Shown: positions 51,745-61,144 of the stretch, piece after piece
How positions within the stretch are numbered: position 1 is the first letter of the stretch
Layout of the letters: each line of letters begins with the position of its first letter
NCBI RefSeq assembly: GCF_001887355.1
Contig: NZ_MPIN01000001.1
Span: 1-64,000 of the forward strand
Length of the DNA stretch: 64,000 bases
DNA from: Cystobacter ferrugineus
GTDB taxonomy: Bacteria; Myxococcota; Myxococcia; Myxococcales; Myxococcaceae
Reading direction: 5' to 3'
Translations under genes and position numbers: made by a program
Notes under the pieces: generated by a model
Database searches by the model: none
Seen by the model: only the letters and a program-made list of their open reading frames with translations
What the model was told of the DNA's origin: nothing

Positions 51745-53136
51745 TCACGGCACCCCGGCATCCACGCTGGTCGGAACCGGGCGGGGTTTCGCTACCGGTA
51801 ACAGGCACTGCCCTTTGTACGCGACCGTCCGGGGCGGGCAATCCGGTGGTCGTTGCTGGTGTGGAAACCAGCATGCACCGGACAGCTCCACTTCCAGCTT
51901 CGCCGTGCAGGGGGCCAGCTTCTGATTCCTCACGGGAAGCGGCGCCTGCTCATATCGAGGTGGTTCCGGGTCAACCTGCAAATCCGCAGCCCACTCCTCG
52001 TCTGGAGCCTCGACACTCGGCGCCACTGGCGGAACGCGCACCATGGGCAGCAGGAGCAGCAGCACCGCCGTGGCGAGTACGAGACTCCTGAACCCATCGC
52101 TCCGCCGCTCCACTCGCGCGGGAGCGGGGGCGGGTGCGGAAGGCCGAACAGACCAGGACGGCTTGGGCCTCGGGGGCCGCAGGAGGCGTCGCTCGGGAAT
52201 GCCCCCCTCCTGTGTCGGCGGCACCTCTCCCCACTCGAAGATGCTCGCGTCCCATGCGGTTTCCCCACCGGCGGCTGCCTCGCTCAACGCCGCGTGGAGT
52301 TCCGCGCCGCTCGGGTAGCGCTCCGAGGGGTCCTTCGCCAGCAGACGGACAATCACGTCACTCAAGGCCCGAGGCACCCGGGGATTGACGAGCGCGGGCG
52401 CCATCGGGCGCGCCTCGATGATCGCCATCTGCAACATGTCCGCTGGCAGCGATTCGGAGAAGGGGTAATGCCCGGTGGTTGCCCGGTAGAGGCAGACACC
52501 CAGGGCATACAGGTCATCGGTGGGTTGGAAGGCGTAGTGGGTACCGGGGTGCTCGCGGCTCTTCCAGAGGAAGCGCACCGCCTCGGGGCTGAGCTGGTAC
52601 AGGGTGGCCGGAGGCAGGGGGCCCGTGGTGAGCGGCGCCGCGCCCTCGTACCAGCCCACGCCGAAGTCCAACAGCACCGGCTGTCCATCCGACTCCCGAA
52701 TGAGGATGTGCTCGGGCTTGAGATCGCGGTGCAGCACGCCCCGCGTATGCAACTCGCCCACGGTACGCGCCGCCGTGGCACCCGCGGCGGCGAGTTGACG
52801 GAAGGTGGTGCCCTCCGTCTCGGCCCACACGTCCAGGGCCAGGCCGGGCACCCAGTCCATGACGAAACCCAGATGACCCTCGCGAGGGTGGGGCCAGCGC
52901 ACGCAGCCGTGGAAACCCACCACGTGAGGGTGCGCCGCCCGGGTCATCATCAGCGCCACCTCGCGCTCGGCGCGTCCGTCACGCGCATATAGCGCGAGCT
53001 TGAGCGCGTAGAAGTCACCCGGGCGGTTCGCGTCCTCCACGAGGTAGACGGCGCCCTGGCCGCCCACGCCCAGCCGTTTCACCACGCGCCAGCGGCCCAC
53101 CTGGGTGCCCGGCTCCAATGCGTCCGGGTACGTCAT
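51745..53136 (-). CDS. Hanks-type Ser/Thr protein kinase
   Basis: 463 residues. Kinase domain 15-280: glycine loop LGVGGQGAVYL, Lys46 (YALKLAL), HRDLKPEHIL with catalytic Asp138, DFGVGW (Asp157), so it should be active. A Pro-rich linker (about 300-345) is followed by one membrane helix (LVLATAVLLLLLPMV) and a short extracytoplasmic tail with cysteines (APCTAKLEVELSGACWFPHQQRPPDCPPRTVAYKGQCL). That tail is typical of myxobacterial kinases and may act as a sensor. Start at 53136 (MTYPDALEPGTQVGRW), chosen over an upstream ATG. Confidence 0.92.
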   Translation of the reverse strand: MTYPDALEPGTQVGRWRVVKRLGVGGQGAVYLVEDANRPGDFYALKLALYARDGRAEREVALMMTRAAHPHVVGFHGCVRWPHPREGHLGFVMDWVPGLALDVWAETEGTTFRQLAAAGATAARTVGELHTRGVLHRDLKPEHILIRESDGQPVLLDFGVGWYEGAAPLTTGPLPPATLYQLSPEAVRFLWKSREHPGTHYAFQPTDDLYALGVCLYRATTGHYPFSESLPADMLQMAIIEARPMAPALVNPRVPRALSDVIVRLLAKDPSERYPSGAELHAALSEAAAGGETAWDASIFEWGEVPPTQEGGIPERRLLRPPRPKPSWSVRPSAPAPAPARVERRSDGFRSLVLATAVLLLLLPMVRVPPVAPSVEAPDEEWAADLQVDPEPPRYEQAPLPVRNQKLAPCTAKLEVELSGACWFPHQQRPPDCPPRTVAYKGQCLLPVAKPRPVPTSVDAGVP

Positions 53137-53363
53137 CGTCTCTCTACGGTCCGTGGACACCTCGCACCTCCGTGCTCGTCTGGTAGCCAGCAAGCGGCCC
53201 TCATACTACGGGATGCTGGCGGACGTAACCTCGGACGGAGGGTCTTTTCCCCACGGAGAGATGACACCAGAGGTCGGGTTGGAAGGCCCCACCGCGGGAC
53301 GATGGCATGGGGCTCCCTCCGGATTCACCTTGAGCGCGAACCAGGTGGAGGGGGAGGGGAACC

Positions 53364-53990
53364 ATGCTTCGAAAGAACTCGCCGCGCTTCGCCTCACGGC
53401 TGCTCGTACTCTCGCTCGCCGTGCTCGGGGTTGGTGCTTGTGTGCAAGGTCCAACCACCCCCGACGGCAGTACCCATCTCACCACCGACGGAACGTCATG
53501 CCCCGTGGCCGCGGATATCGGCCTGCCCGCCTTGAGCGACGAGGAGATCGCCCAGGTGCTCATCACCGTGAACCTGGGCGAAATCCAACAAGGCGAGTTC
53601 GCGGAACGGCAGGCGATGGACTCGGAGGTTCGTCGGTTCGCCGAACAGCTGGTTCTGGAGCACACGGCGGCCAATCAGGAGCTCCAGGTGCGCCTGCATG
53701 CCCTGGGCGTCACGCCTCGCGAGAGCCCGCTCAGCCAGCAACTCGCGGCGGAGTCGAACCAGATCCTCGCCATCCTCCGCTCGACTGTCGGCATGGAGGC
53801 GTTCGATCGGGCCTACGTGGACGTGCAGGTCGCCCTCCACGCGAACACCCTGTTCCTGATGGACAGTGTGCTCCAGCCCCAGATCGACCGAGCCGAGCTG
53901 CGCGACTTCGCGCTGGTGACCCGAGACACGGTGCAACGTCACCTCGACACCGCCGTCCCCATCCGGAAGGGCCTCTCGCCGAGCCCATGA
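53364..53990 (+). CDS. DUF4142 lipoprotein
   Basis: 208 residues. Signal peptide with lipobox VGAC (Cys near residue 26). The mature ferritin-like helical bundle matches DUF4142: LSDEEIAQVLITVNLGEIQQGEFAERQAMDSEVRRFAEQLVLEHTAANQELQ, then AYVDVQVALHANTLFLMDSVLQPQI and LRDFALVTRDTVQRHLDTA. Family members are secreted or periplasmic proteins of unknown function, often stress-linked. A GAGGGGAGGGG run lies just upstream of the ATG. Convergent with the tetR gene. Confidence 0.88.
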   Translation: MLRKNSPRFASRLLVLSLAVLGVGACVQGPTTPDGSTHLTTDGTSCPVAADIGLPALSDEEIAQVLITVNLGEIQQGEFAERQAMDSEVRRFAEQLVLEHTAANQELQVRLHALGVTPRESPLSQQLAAESNQILAILRSTVGMEAFDRAYVDVQVALHANTLFLMDSVLQPQIDRAELRDFALVTRDTVQRHLDTAVPIRKGLSPSP

Positions 53991-54022
53991 ACGGTGAACG
54001 ACGAAGGTTGCCCGCCGCGCGT

Positions 54023-54733
54023 CTACCTGCGGCCCTGGCGGGAGCGCTGGGGCGGTGAGCGTCTCACGGGCTCGCGCCCACCCGCGGGCTCCTCGAACAG
54101 GGTCGGGCCGAGCAACTCCAGGTACTCGGCGAGCACCTCACTCGCGTCGCGCTTGCTCCCCGCGGGGAACGGCGGATCCATCGCGAGGCGTCCCGCGGTG
54201 GCCAGGACGGCACCGGCCAGGCGCGCCCGCTGCGAGTCCGGGGAGAGGCCCAGCCGCTCGGCGACGACTTGCGCGAGCGCGACCTCCGCGTCGGTGAGTA
54301 CTTGCAGCCACACCGCGCGGAGGCTCTCCGTCTCGTTCAACACGGGCAGGAGGTTCTCCCAGCTCATGGCGTTTCCCTCGAGGGAACGGCCGAGCGCCTC
54401 CACCAGCGCCTCGCGCAGGGGCTTGTCGCGGGGGGCGGCGCGCATGTCGGAGGCGATGCGCGCGAGCGACGCGTCGATGGCGGGGCGGATGGCGTCCTCC
54501 TTCCGGGGGAAGTACCGGTAGAAGGTCCGCTCGGACAGGCCCGTGTGGGCCGCGAGCTCCTTGACGGTGAAGTCGCTCGTGCGCTTGCGCAGGAACAGGG
54601 CGATGACGGTGCGTGAGGCCTCGAGCATCGCCTGGTCGCGCCCCTCGCGCGGAGCGAGGGGGAGGAGTGACGGCTTCCGGTCCGCACCCGTGGCCGGTCG
54701 TCCCTGGGGTGGGGGGCGTACTCGCTGGGGCAT
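54023..54733 (-). CDS. TetR-family transcriptional regulator
   Basis: 236 residues. The HTH is in FTVKELAAHTGLSERTFYRYFPRKEDAI (about residues 54-81); the C-terminal ligand domain runs LREALVEALGRSLEGNAMSWENLLPVLNETESLRAVWLQVLTDAE. The protein has an N-terminal extension of about 35 residues. It is divergent from the Coq4-like gene, and the 171 bp between them hold three matching palindromes, so it probably represses itself and coq4 and responds to a hydrophobic ligand. Confidence 0.9.
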   Translation of the reverse strand: MPQRVRPPPQGRPATGADRKPSLLPLAPREGRDQAMLEASRTVIALFLRKRTSDFTVKELAAHTGLSERTFYRYFPRKEDAIRPAIDASLARIASDMRAAPRDKPLREALVEALGRSLEGNAMSWENLLPVLNETESLRAVWLQVLTDAEVALAQVVAERLGLSPDSQRARLAGAVLATAGRLAMDPPFPAGSKRDASEVLAEYLELLGPTLFEEPAGGREPVRRSPPQRSRQGRR

Positions 54734-54754
54734 GGCGCGGAGCCTAACAAGTCG

Positions 54755-54846
54755 TGGCGCGAACTGTCACAGCTCGGGCGGTCACTCACCTGTCCCCACC
54801 CCAATGCGGGTGGCGGTTTCTGCCAGTTGTGTGGCATGAACTGCCA
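54755..54846. promoter_or_regulatory. Three TetR-type operator candidates
   Basis: Three 15-bp sites with the form TGGCR-N5-TGYCA: TGGCGCGAACTGTCA (54755-54769), TGGCGGTTTCTGCCA (54811-54825) and TGGCATGAACTGCCA (54832-54846, perfect arms). The last two are 21 bp apart; the first and last also share the GAAC spacer. They lie between the divergent tetR and coq4-like starts. Confidence 0.6.
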
Positions 54847-54904
54847 ACGTGCGAACGAAGAAGCCGCGTCCCTGAGTCGCTCCACCTACCGACGGAGAAC
54901 CGAG

Positions 54905-55603
54905 ATGAACGTCAGCTCACCCACTTCACGCATCGAGGACGGCCTCTTCCTGCCCGAGGGCGCGTCCCTGTTCACCCGTCTGCGGGTGGCGGTCCGGGCC
55001 CTGAAGGTCCTCGAGAAGCGCCCGGATGACGGCATCGCCGCGCCGTTGCTCAACGCGAGCCTCGACAGCGAGGTCTTCCACCGGCTCTGCGTGGAGCTGG
55101 CGAGGAGCGAGGACGGCCGGGAGTTGCTCACCGCGCGCCCCAGCCTCCAGGGCAGCAGCATCGATCTCGCGGCGCTCGGCCGGCTCCCGGAAGGGACGCT
55201 CGGCAACGCGTTCGCCCGCTACTTCTCGGACAACGGCATCAGCCCGTTCGAGAGCCCATACGAGGTCCGCAACGACGTGGACTACCTCGTCAAGTGGTAC
55301 CGGGAGACGCACGACCTCCACCACGTGGTGACCGGCTACGCGACGGACGCGGTCGGCGAGATGGAGCTCCAGGCCTTCGTGGCCGGCAACCTTGGACTGC
55401 GCACGAGCATCCTCATCCTCTTGTTCGCCGCGGTGCTTCAGCCGCATGGCCTCCCGCCTTTCTGGAAGTACGCGGGCAAGCTGCGCGCGGCGTACCGGCG
55501 GGGTCAGCGGTCCGAGAAGCTCATCCGCATCCGGTACGAGCGCTTCTGGGCGGCACCGGTCGATGCGGTGCGCCGGCAGCTCGGACTGCTCCCCGCGACC
55601 TGA
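54905..55603 (+). CDS. Coq4-like (ubiquinone biosynthesis) protein
   Basis: 232 residues. It carries the Coq4 metal motif HDLHHVVTGYATD (H-D-x-x-H), plus WYRETHDLHH and the helical bundle around it (GEMELQAFVAGNLGLRTSILILLFAAVLQ). Coq4 proteins bind lipid intermediates and act in quinone biosynthesis or related prenyl chemistry; in bacteria the role is less certain. GGAG lies about 7 bp before the ATG at 54905. Followed by a convergent P450 gene and controlled, by inference, by the adjacent TetR protein. Confidence 0.82.
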   Translation: MNVSSPTSRIEDGLFLPEGASLFTRLRVAVRALKVLEKRPDDGIAAPLLNASLDSEVFHRLCVELARSEDGRELLTARPSLQGSSIDLAALGRLPEGTLGNAFARYFSDNGISPFESPYEVRNDVDYLVKWYRETHDLHHVVTGYATDAVGEMELQAFVAGNLGLRTSILILLFAAVLQPHGLPPFWKYAGKLRAAYRRGQRSEKLIRIRYERFWAAPVDAVRRQLGLLPAT

Positions 55604-55620
55604 AGCCTGGCCCCGACAGC

Positions 55621-56835
55621 CTAGGACAGCGAGACCGGCAGTCGCTGGGGCCCGCGCATCAGCACGCCCGTGCGCCACTTGAGCGACTCCGCCGGCCGGG
55701 CCAGGCGCAGGTTCGGGAACCGGTTCACCAGCGTCTGCAGGGCGATCTGCCCCTCCAGCCGCGCGAGCGGCGCTCCCAGGCAGTAGTGGATGCCCATTCC
55801 GAAGGACAGGTGCCGGTTGGGCTCGCGGCCCAGGTCGAGCGCGTCTGGATTCTTGAACTGGCGCTCGTCGCGGTTGGCCGAGGCGATCGCGGCGAAGACG
55901 AGATGCCCGCGCGGAATCGTCACGCCGCCCACGGTGACGTCCTCCTTGGTGAAGCGCTCGGTGGAGACCTCCACCGGGCTCGCGTAGCGCAGCAGCTCCT
56001 CGACCGCCGGCTCGATGAGGCCGGGCTCCTTCCTCAGCCGCTCCAACTGCTCGGGGTGCTGCAGCAGGGCGAGCGTGCCGCCGGAGATCAGGTTCACCGT
56101 GGTCTCGTGCCCGGCCACCAGCAGCAGGAAGATCATGCTGACCAGCTCGTCCGCGTTCAGTTTGTCTCCCGCCTCCTCCGCCTGGATGAGGGCCGAGAGC
56201 AAGTCGTCTCCCAGCGACGAGCGCCGCTGCGCGATGAGCTGGCGCAGGTAGCGGGTGAACATCACCACGCTCGGGACGGAGAGGATCACGTCCCACAGGT
56301 TCGTGTTCGAGATGAGCCGGTTGGACCAGTGCTGGAACTTCCGGTAGTCGCTCGGGGGCACGCCCAGCATCTCGGCGATGATGGTCACGGGGACGATCAG
56401 CGCGTACTCCGAGACGAGATCCATGGAGCCCTTGCGCGCGGCCTCGTCCAGCAGCCGGTCCGACAGCGCCTGGACGCGCGAGCGTAGCTGCTCGATCAAC
56501 CGCGGCGTGAAGGCCTTGTGCACGAGCGAGCGCAGCCGGGTGTGATCCGGCGGATCCTTGCTCAGCATGTTCTGGGAAACGGGCTCGAAGATCTTCAACA
56601 GCCAGGGCATCCGCGCCCTGCGCTCCGCGCCGGCGGCGCCGAAGACATCCTTGCTCAGGCTCGCGTGCTTCAAGACCTGGGAGACGTCCTCGTAGCGCGT
56701 CACCAGCCAGGTCGGCTCCTTCGTGAGGCTGGTGAAGTGGTAGACGGGCGCTTCCTGGCGCAGGCGCGCGTAGAACGGAAACGGGTTGGCCTTGAAGTGC
56801 TGCGAACTGAAATCAGGCGGCGTGATGGTCGGCAT
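55621..56835 (-). CDS. Cytochrome P450 (second)
   Basis: 404 residues. I-helix FLLLVAGHETTVNLISGG, ExxR in AVEELLRYAS, heme ligand Cys352 in FGMGIHYCLGAPLARLEGQIAL. The sequence is closer to CYP107-type bacterial P450s than the first P450 in this window. It ends 17 bp from the stop of the Coq4-like gene (convergent). No redox partner adjacent. It could act on a lipid or polyketide-like substrate, but nothing here fixes it. Confidence 0.93.
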   Translation of the reverse strand: MPTITPPDFSSQHFKANPFPFYARLRQEAPVYHFTSLTKEPTWLVTRYEDVSQVLKHASLSKDVFGAAGAERRARMPWLLKIFEPVSQNMLSKDPPDHTRLRSLVHKAFTPRLIEQLRSRVQALSDRLLDEAARKGSMDLVSEYALIVPVTIIAEMLGVPPSDYRKFQHWSNRLISNTNLWDVILSVPSVVMFTRYLRQLIAQRRSSLGDDLLSALIQAEEAGDKLNADELVSMIFLLLVAGHETTVNLISGGTLALLQHPEQLERLRKEPGLIEPAVEELLRYASPVEVSTERFTKEDVTVGGVTIPRGHLVFAAIASANRDERQFKNPDALDLGREPNRHLSFGMGIHYCLGAPLARLEGQIALQTLVNRFPNLRLARPAESLKWRTGVLMRGPQRLPVSLS

Positions 56836-56912
56836 GAAGGTCCTCGCCCGGAAGGACTTAGCACGCTCCGGGCGGGGACGCGGCGGGGGGGTGCTCGCCG
56901 CTCAGCACGGGC

Positions 56913-57827
56913 TCACGGCCGGAATTCCCAGTGCCAGGGCTCGGAGGGCACGGTGCGCTTGAAGCCGAACTCGGCGGCGTGGGCGGCCATCCACCGGTAG
57001 GTGGCGCTGCTGGTGCTGCCCACGTTGACGTCCACGGCGATGCCGCCCTGGTGGTTGGAGTAGCCCGGCCTGGCGGCGAGGTTGCCGGTGCCGTTCTGGT
57101 ACTTGCGGTAGAGCTCCTGCTGCTCGGCCATGGAGCGGAAGCCGCTGTTGACGTGCAGGTTGATGCCGGCGCGGGCCGCCGCGGCGTGCATGCGGTTGAA
57201 GGCGGCCGCCGCGTCCGAGCGCATCTCCTTGCCGTTGGGGATGCGGCTGAGGTTGATCTGCCGGGGCACGCCGTTGACGTAGCCGGTGACGACGCGGCCA
57301 CCGCCCGAGGGGGCGGAGGGGCCCGAGCCGCCGCTCACCTTGATGCCCAGCTTGTCCCACGTCTTGGGGCCCACGATGCCATCGGCGACGAGACCGCGGG
57401 CCTTCTGGAAGGCCTTCACCGCCGCCTCCGTCTTGGGGCCGAAGGCGCCGTCCGCGCTCCCCGCGTTGAAGCCCAGGGCATTGAGCCGGTTCTGCAGGGC
57501 GCGCACCGCCTCGCCCCTGGCACCCTCGCGCAGCGTGGGGCCGGAGCCCCCCGAGGAGGCCCCCACCTTGTTGAGAGCTCCCCACGTCTTGGGGCCCACG
57601 ATGCCGTCGGCCGCGAGGCCGTGCGCCTTCTGGAAGGCCTTCACCGCCGCTTCCGTCTTGGGCCCGAAGGCGCCGTCCACCGGGCCCGGGTTGAAACCCG
57701 CCGCCTTGAGCTTGTTCTGCAGCGCGGTGACGGAGGCGCCCCGGGCGCCCTCGCGCAGCACGGGGTTGGACAGGGCCGCGGTGGTGCGGAGCGCTGCGGA
57801 GGAGGCGGTGCGGGCAATGGCGACCAT
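56913..57827 (-). CDS. Peptidoglycan-binding D,D-carboxypeptidase (VanY/LAS type)
   Basis: 304 residues. Two PG_binding_1 domains (about 22-86 and 97-160) repeat [58 protein letters not shown] almost word for word, indicating a recent internal duplication. The C-terminal domain is the LAS/VanY peptidase: [30 protein letters not shown] (zinc His and Asp) and PWHWEF (zinc His). It trims peptidoglycan stem peptides. No signal peptide is visible from the ATG at 57827; that start has a weak ribosome site, so export may be by another route or the start may lie elsewhere. Confidence 0.88.
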   Translation of the reverse strand: MVAIARTASSAALRTTAALSNPVLREGARGASVTALQNKLKAAGFNPGPVDGAFGPKTEAAVKAFQKAHGLAADGIVGPKTWGALNKVGASSGGSGPTLREGARGEAVRALQNRLNALGFNAGSADGAFGPKTEAAVKAFQKARGLVADGIVGPKTWDKLGIKVSGGSGPSAPSGGGRVVTGYVNGVPRQINLSRIPNGKEMRSDAAAAFNRMHAAAARAGINLHVNSGFRSMAEQQELYRKYQNGTGNLAARPGYSNHQGGIAVDVNVGSTSSATYRWMAAHAAEFGFKRTVPSEPWHWEFRP

Positions 57828-57985
57828 GGGGGCGGACTCGCTTTTTCGCAGGGGGAGCAACTGTTCCCATTTTCGTAGGGCCTGAAAAAAAGTTTCCTCC
57901 GCTTGTGAGGAAAAGGGGCCGTGCGTGGGGGAGGGTCGCCTTGGGGGGCCCCTCGTCCCCGCGCGGGGCCCGGCGACGTCCGGCG

Positions 57986-60900
57986 TCACCCTCCGGCGCG
58001 GGCGCCGCGGGTCAGGTCCTCCTCGGGTCCGGCGGCGTCCCTGGCCGGCAGGTACGTCGGTGCGGCGGCCACGCGCCTCCGGGCCAGGAAGCCGTAGAGC
58101 AGGCCGGGGAGGACCAGGAGCGTCACCAGCGTGCCGAAGAGGATGCCGACCATGACCACCGTGGCGAGCGGCCGCTGCACCTCCGCGCCCGCCGAGGTCG
58201 CGTAGGCCATGGGCAGGAAGCCCAGGCCGGCGACGGCCGCCGTGCACAGGACGGCCCGGAAGACGGAGGCGCTGCCCTGGACGATGGCCTCGTGCAGCGG
58301 CTGGCCCGAGGCGAGCCGGTTGCGCACCTCGTTGGTGATGACCACGCCATTGAGCACCGCGATGCCTCCGAGCGCGATGAAGCCCACGGCCGCCGGGAGG
58401 CTGAAGCTCTGTCCGCGCAGCAGCAGGCCCACCATGCCGCCGGTGAGCGCGAAGGGCACGGTGATGAAGACGGCGAGCGCCAGCAGCCCATCCCCGAACA
58501 TCAGCCACAGCATGGCCACGATGATGCCCACCACGGCGGGCAGCACCACCCGCAGGCGCTCCTGGGCCCGCTCGAAGTTCTCGAACTGGCCTCCCCACTG
58601 CATGTGGTAGCCCGGCTCGAGCGGGAACTCACGCGCCACCAGCGCCTTGGCCTCGGCCACCCAGGAGATGAGATCGCGGCCGCGCAGGTTGACGTCCACG
58701 CGCACCGTGCGGGCGCGATCCTGGCGCCGCACCGCCGTGGGGCCATCCGACTCCTCGAGCCTCACCACCTGGCGCAGGGGCACGCTGTGGCCCGACGTGG
58801 TCTCCACCTGGAGCTCGCCGAGCGCCTCGGCCGTCGGCTCGTCGGGCCGCTTGAGCACGCGCAGCTCGAAGCGGCGCGCCCCTTCGTACATCGTCCCCAC
58901 GGTGATGCCCTCGCGCGCGGCCTCGATGGCGAGGAAGGCATCGCTCACCCGCACGCCATGGCGCGCCATGCGCTCGCGGTCCGCCGTGGCGGTGATGGTG
59001 GGCTGGCCGAGGATGCGCTCCACGCGCACGTCGCCGGTGCCGGGCACCTCGCGGATGCGCCGCCCGAGCGCGCTGGACAGCGCCGCCAGCTTCTCCAGAT
59101 CCTCGCCCACGAGGTTGATGGAGACGTCCGCCTTGGAGCCACTGATGATCTGATTGGTCAGATCCTCGATCGGCTGCGACACGGAGACGAAGGTGCCGGG
59201 GACTTCCGCCTCGATGGCGGCCTTGAAGCGCTCGCACAGGGCGTCGAAGTCCGGGGCGCTCGTCCAGCGCTCCATGGGCGCCAGATGGACGAAGATGTCG
59301 GTGTTGTCGTTGCCCACCGGATCCGTGGCCACCTCGGCGCGACCCGTCTGTCCCACCGTGGAGAGCACCTCCGGGAAGCGGTGCAACACGCGCTCGGCGG
59401 CGAGATCCAACCGGCGCGCTTCCTCCAGGGAGATGCTGGGGGCGCGGCGGATGGTGACCACCGCGTCGCCCTCGAAGATGCGGGGCAGGAAGTCCGCGCC
59501 CCTGCCGGCCAGCAGCACGCCCGCGCCCACGAGCACCACCAGGGCCAGGCCCACCAGCACCCAGCGCCTCGCGATGGCCCAGGGCACCAGGCGGGCGTAG
59601 AGCTGGGTGAGCGTGCCCAGCCAGTGCGGCCCGTGGCCCTGGGGGGGCGCCACGAAGGTGGTCAGCACCGCCGGGAAGAAGAACAGCGCGTAGAGCAGCG
59701 CGCCGAACAGCGCGCAGGCCATGGTGATGGCCATGGGCCGGAACATCTTGCCCTCCACGCCCTCGAGGCTGAGCAGGGGCAGGTAGACCAGCATGATGAT
59801 GGCCACCGCGAAGGCCACCGGCCGCGCGACGCCTCCGACGATGCGCGCGTACTCCCGGCCGCGCGCATCGCCCTCCAGGCGCCTGCCCGCCGCCGCGGCG
59901 ATGACCGCCTCGAGCACCACGATGGGTCCATCCACGAGGAAGCCGAAGTCGATGGCGCCCAGGGACATCAGGTCCCCCGTCACCCCGAAGGCGAGCATGC
60001 CGAGCAGGGCCACCGACATGGCGGCGGGAATGCCGAGCACCACGGTGAGCGCCCCGCGCAGACTGCCGAGGAAGAGCGCGAGCACCAGCGCCACGATGGC
60101 GACGCCCTCGAACAGGTTCTTCACCACCGTGCTCAGGGTGCGGTCCACGAACTCGGCCCGGTCGTACACGACGTCGATGCTCACGCCCGGAGGCAGCTCG
60201 TGGCGGATGCTCTCCACGCGCCGTCCCACGGCCCGCACCACGTCCCGGCTGTTGGCGCCGAGCAACATCATCACCGTGCCCGTCACCGCCTCGCCCTCGC
60301 CCTGGTAGGTGGTGACGCCGTAGCGCAGCGCCGAGCCCATGCGCACCTCGCCCACGTCGCGCACCAGCAGGGGCGTGCCGTGGCGGTCACGGCGCAACAC
60401 CACCTGGCCCACCTCGTCCAGGCCGCGCAGCAGGCCCTGCGCGCGGATGGTGTAGGACTCCGAGCGGCGCTCGAGATAGCCGCCTCCCACGTTCATGTTG
60501 GCGTCGCGCAGGGCCTCCACCACCTCGCCGAGGGTGACGTCGCGGGCCTGCATCCGCGCGCGATCCAACAGCACCTGGTACTGCTTGAGGTGGCCTCCCT
60601 GGCTGTTCACCTCGATGACGCCCGGCACCTCGCGCAGCCTGGGCCCGATGTCCCAGTCCAACATCGTGCGCAGCTGCATCGGGGTGTGGTTCTCCGAGCG
60701 CAGGACGAACTGGTAGATCTCCCCCAGGCCCGTGCTCACCGGGGCCAGCTCGGGCACGCTCGCGGTGGAGGGCAGCTCGCCCTGGACTCCCCGGAGCCGC
60801 TCGAGCACGAGCTGGCGGGCATGCCAGATGTCGGTGCCGTCCTCGAAGACCACGGTGATGGCCGACAGGCCCGCGCGGCTGATGCTGCGCAGCTCGGTGT

Positions 60901-61135
60901 TGCCCGGCACGCCGTTGAGGGCGTTTTCGATGGGCACGGTGATGGTGCGCTCGGCCTCGACCGGGGAGAGGCCCGGGGCGGTGGTCAGCACCGACACCTG
61001 CACGGTGGAGGCGTCGGGCAGCGCGTCGATGGGCAGGCGGCTGGCCGCCCAGATTCCCGCGGCGAAGAGCAGGGCGAGCAGGCCCAGCACCGCGAAGCGG
61101 GCGCGGATGGACGTCTGGACGATGGTTTCGAGCAT
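57986..61135 (-). CDS. RND efflux pump, CzcA/CusA heavy-metal type
   Basis: 1049 residues with the twelve-helix RND layout. N-terminus [41 protein letters not shown] is typical of HME-RND pumps. The helix IV proton-relay motif is [20 protein letters not shown] (D-F-G-x-x-V-D-G). It exports metal ions across both membranes with the adaptor and TolC protein encoded upstream. The DFG..DG type leans to Zn/Co/Cd/Ni over Cu, but the substrate is not proven. Follows the adaptor by 9 bp; last gene of the operon. Confidence 0.93.
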   Translation of the reverse strand: MLETIVQTSIRARFAVLGLLALLFAAGIWAASRLPIDALPDASTVQVSVLTTAPGLSPVEAERTITVPIENALNGVPGNTELRSISRAGLSAITVVFEDGTDIWHARQLVLERLRGVQGELPSTASVPELAPVSTGLGEIYQFVLRSENHTPMQLRTMLDWDIGPRLREVPGVIEVNSQGGHLKQYQVLLDRARMQARDVTLGEVVEALRDANMNVGGGYLERRSESYTIRAQGLLRGLDEVGQVVLRRDRHGTPLLVRDVGEVRMGSALRYGVTTYQGEGEAVTGTVMMLLGANSRDVVRAVGRRVESIRHELPPGVSIDVVYDRAEFVDRTLSTVVKNLFEGVAIVALVLALFLGSLRGALTVVLGIPAAMSVALLGMLAFGVTGDLMSLGAIDFGFLVDGPIVVLEAVIAAAAGRRLEGDARGREYARIVGGVARPVAFAVAIIMLVYLPLLSLEGVEGKMFRPMAITMACALFGALLYALFFFPAVLTTFVAPPQGHGPHWLGTLTQLYARLVPWAIARRWVLVGLALVVLVGAGVLLAGRGADFLPRIFEGDAVVTIRRAPSISLEEARRLDLAAERVLHRFPEVLSTVGQTGRAEVATDPVGNDNTDIFVHLAPMERWTSAPDFDALCERFKAAIEAEVPGTFVSVSQPIEDLTNQIISGSKADVSINLVGEDLEKLAALSSALGRRIREVPGTGDVRVERILGQPTITATADRERMARHGVRVSDAFLAIEAAREGITVGTMYEGARRFELRVLKRPDEPTAEALGELQVETTSGHSVPLRQVVRLEESDGPTAVRRQDRARTVRVDVNLRGRDLISWVAEAKALVAREFPLEPGYHMQWGGQFENFERAQERLRVVLPAVVGIIVAMLWLMFGDGLLALAVFITVPFALTGGMVGLLLRGQSFSLPAAVGFIALGGIAVLNGVVITNEVRNRLASGQPLHEAIVQGSASVFRAVLCTAAVAGLGFLPMAYATSAGAEVQRPLATVVMVGILFGTLVTLLVLPGLLYGFLARRRVAAAPTYLPARDAAGPEEDLTRGARAGG

Positions 61136-61144
61136 GGGCGCGCC

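Noticed and set aside
53105-54058. Plus-strand frame spanning the DUF4142 gene
   Set aside because: It is a shifted frame of the lipoprotein gene; the DUF4142 frame has a signal peptide, lipobox and family motifs.
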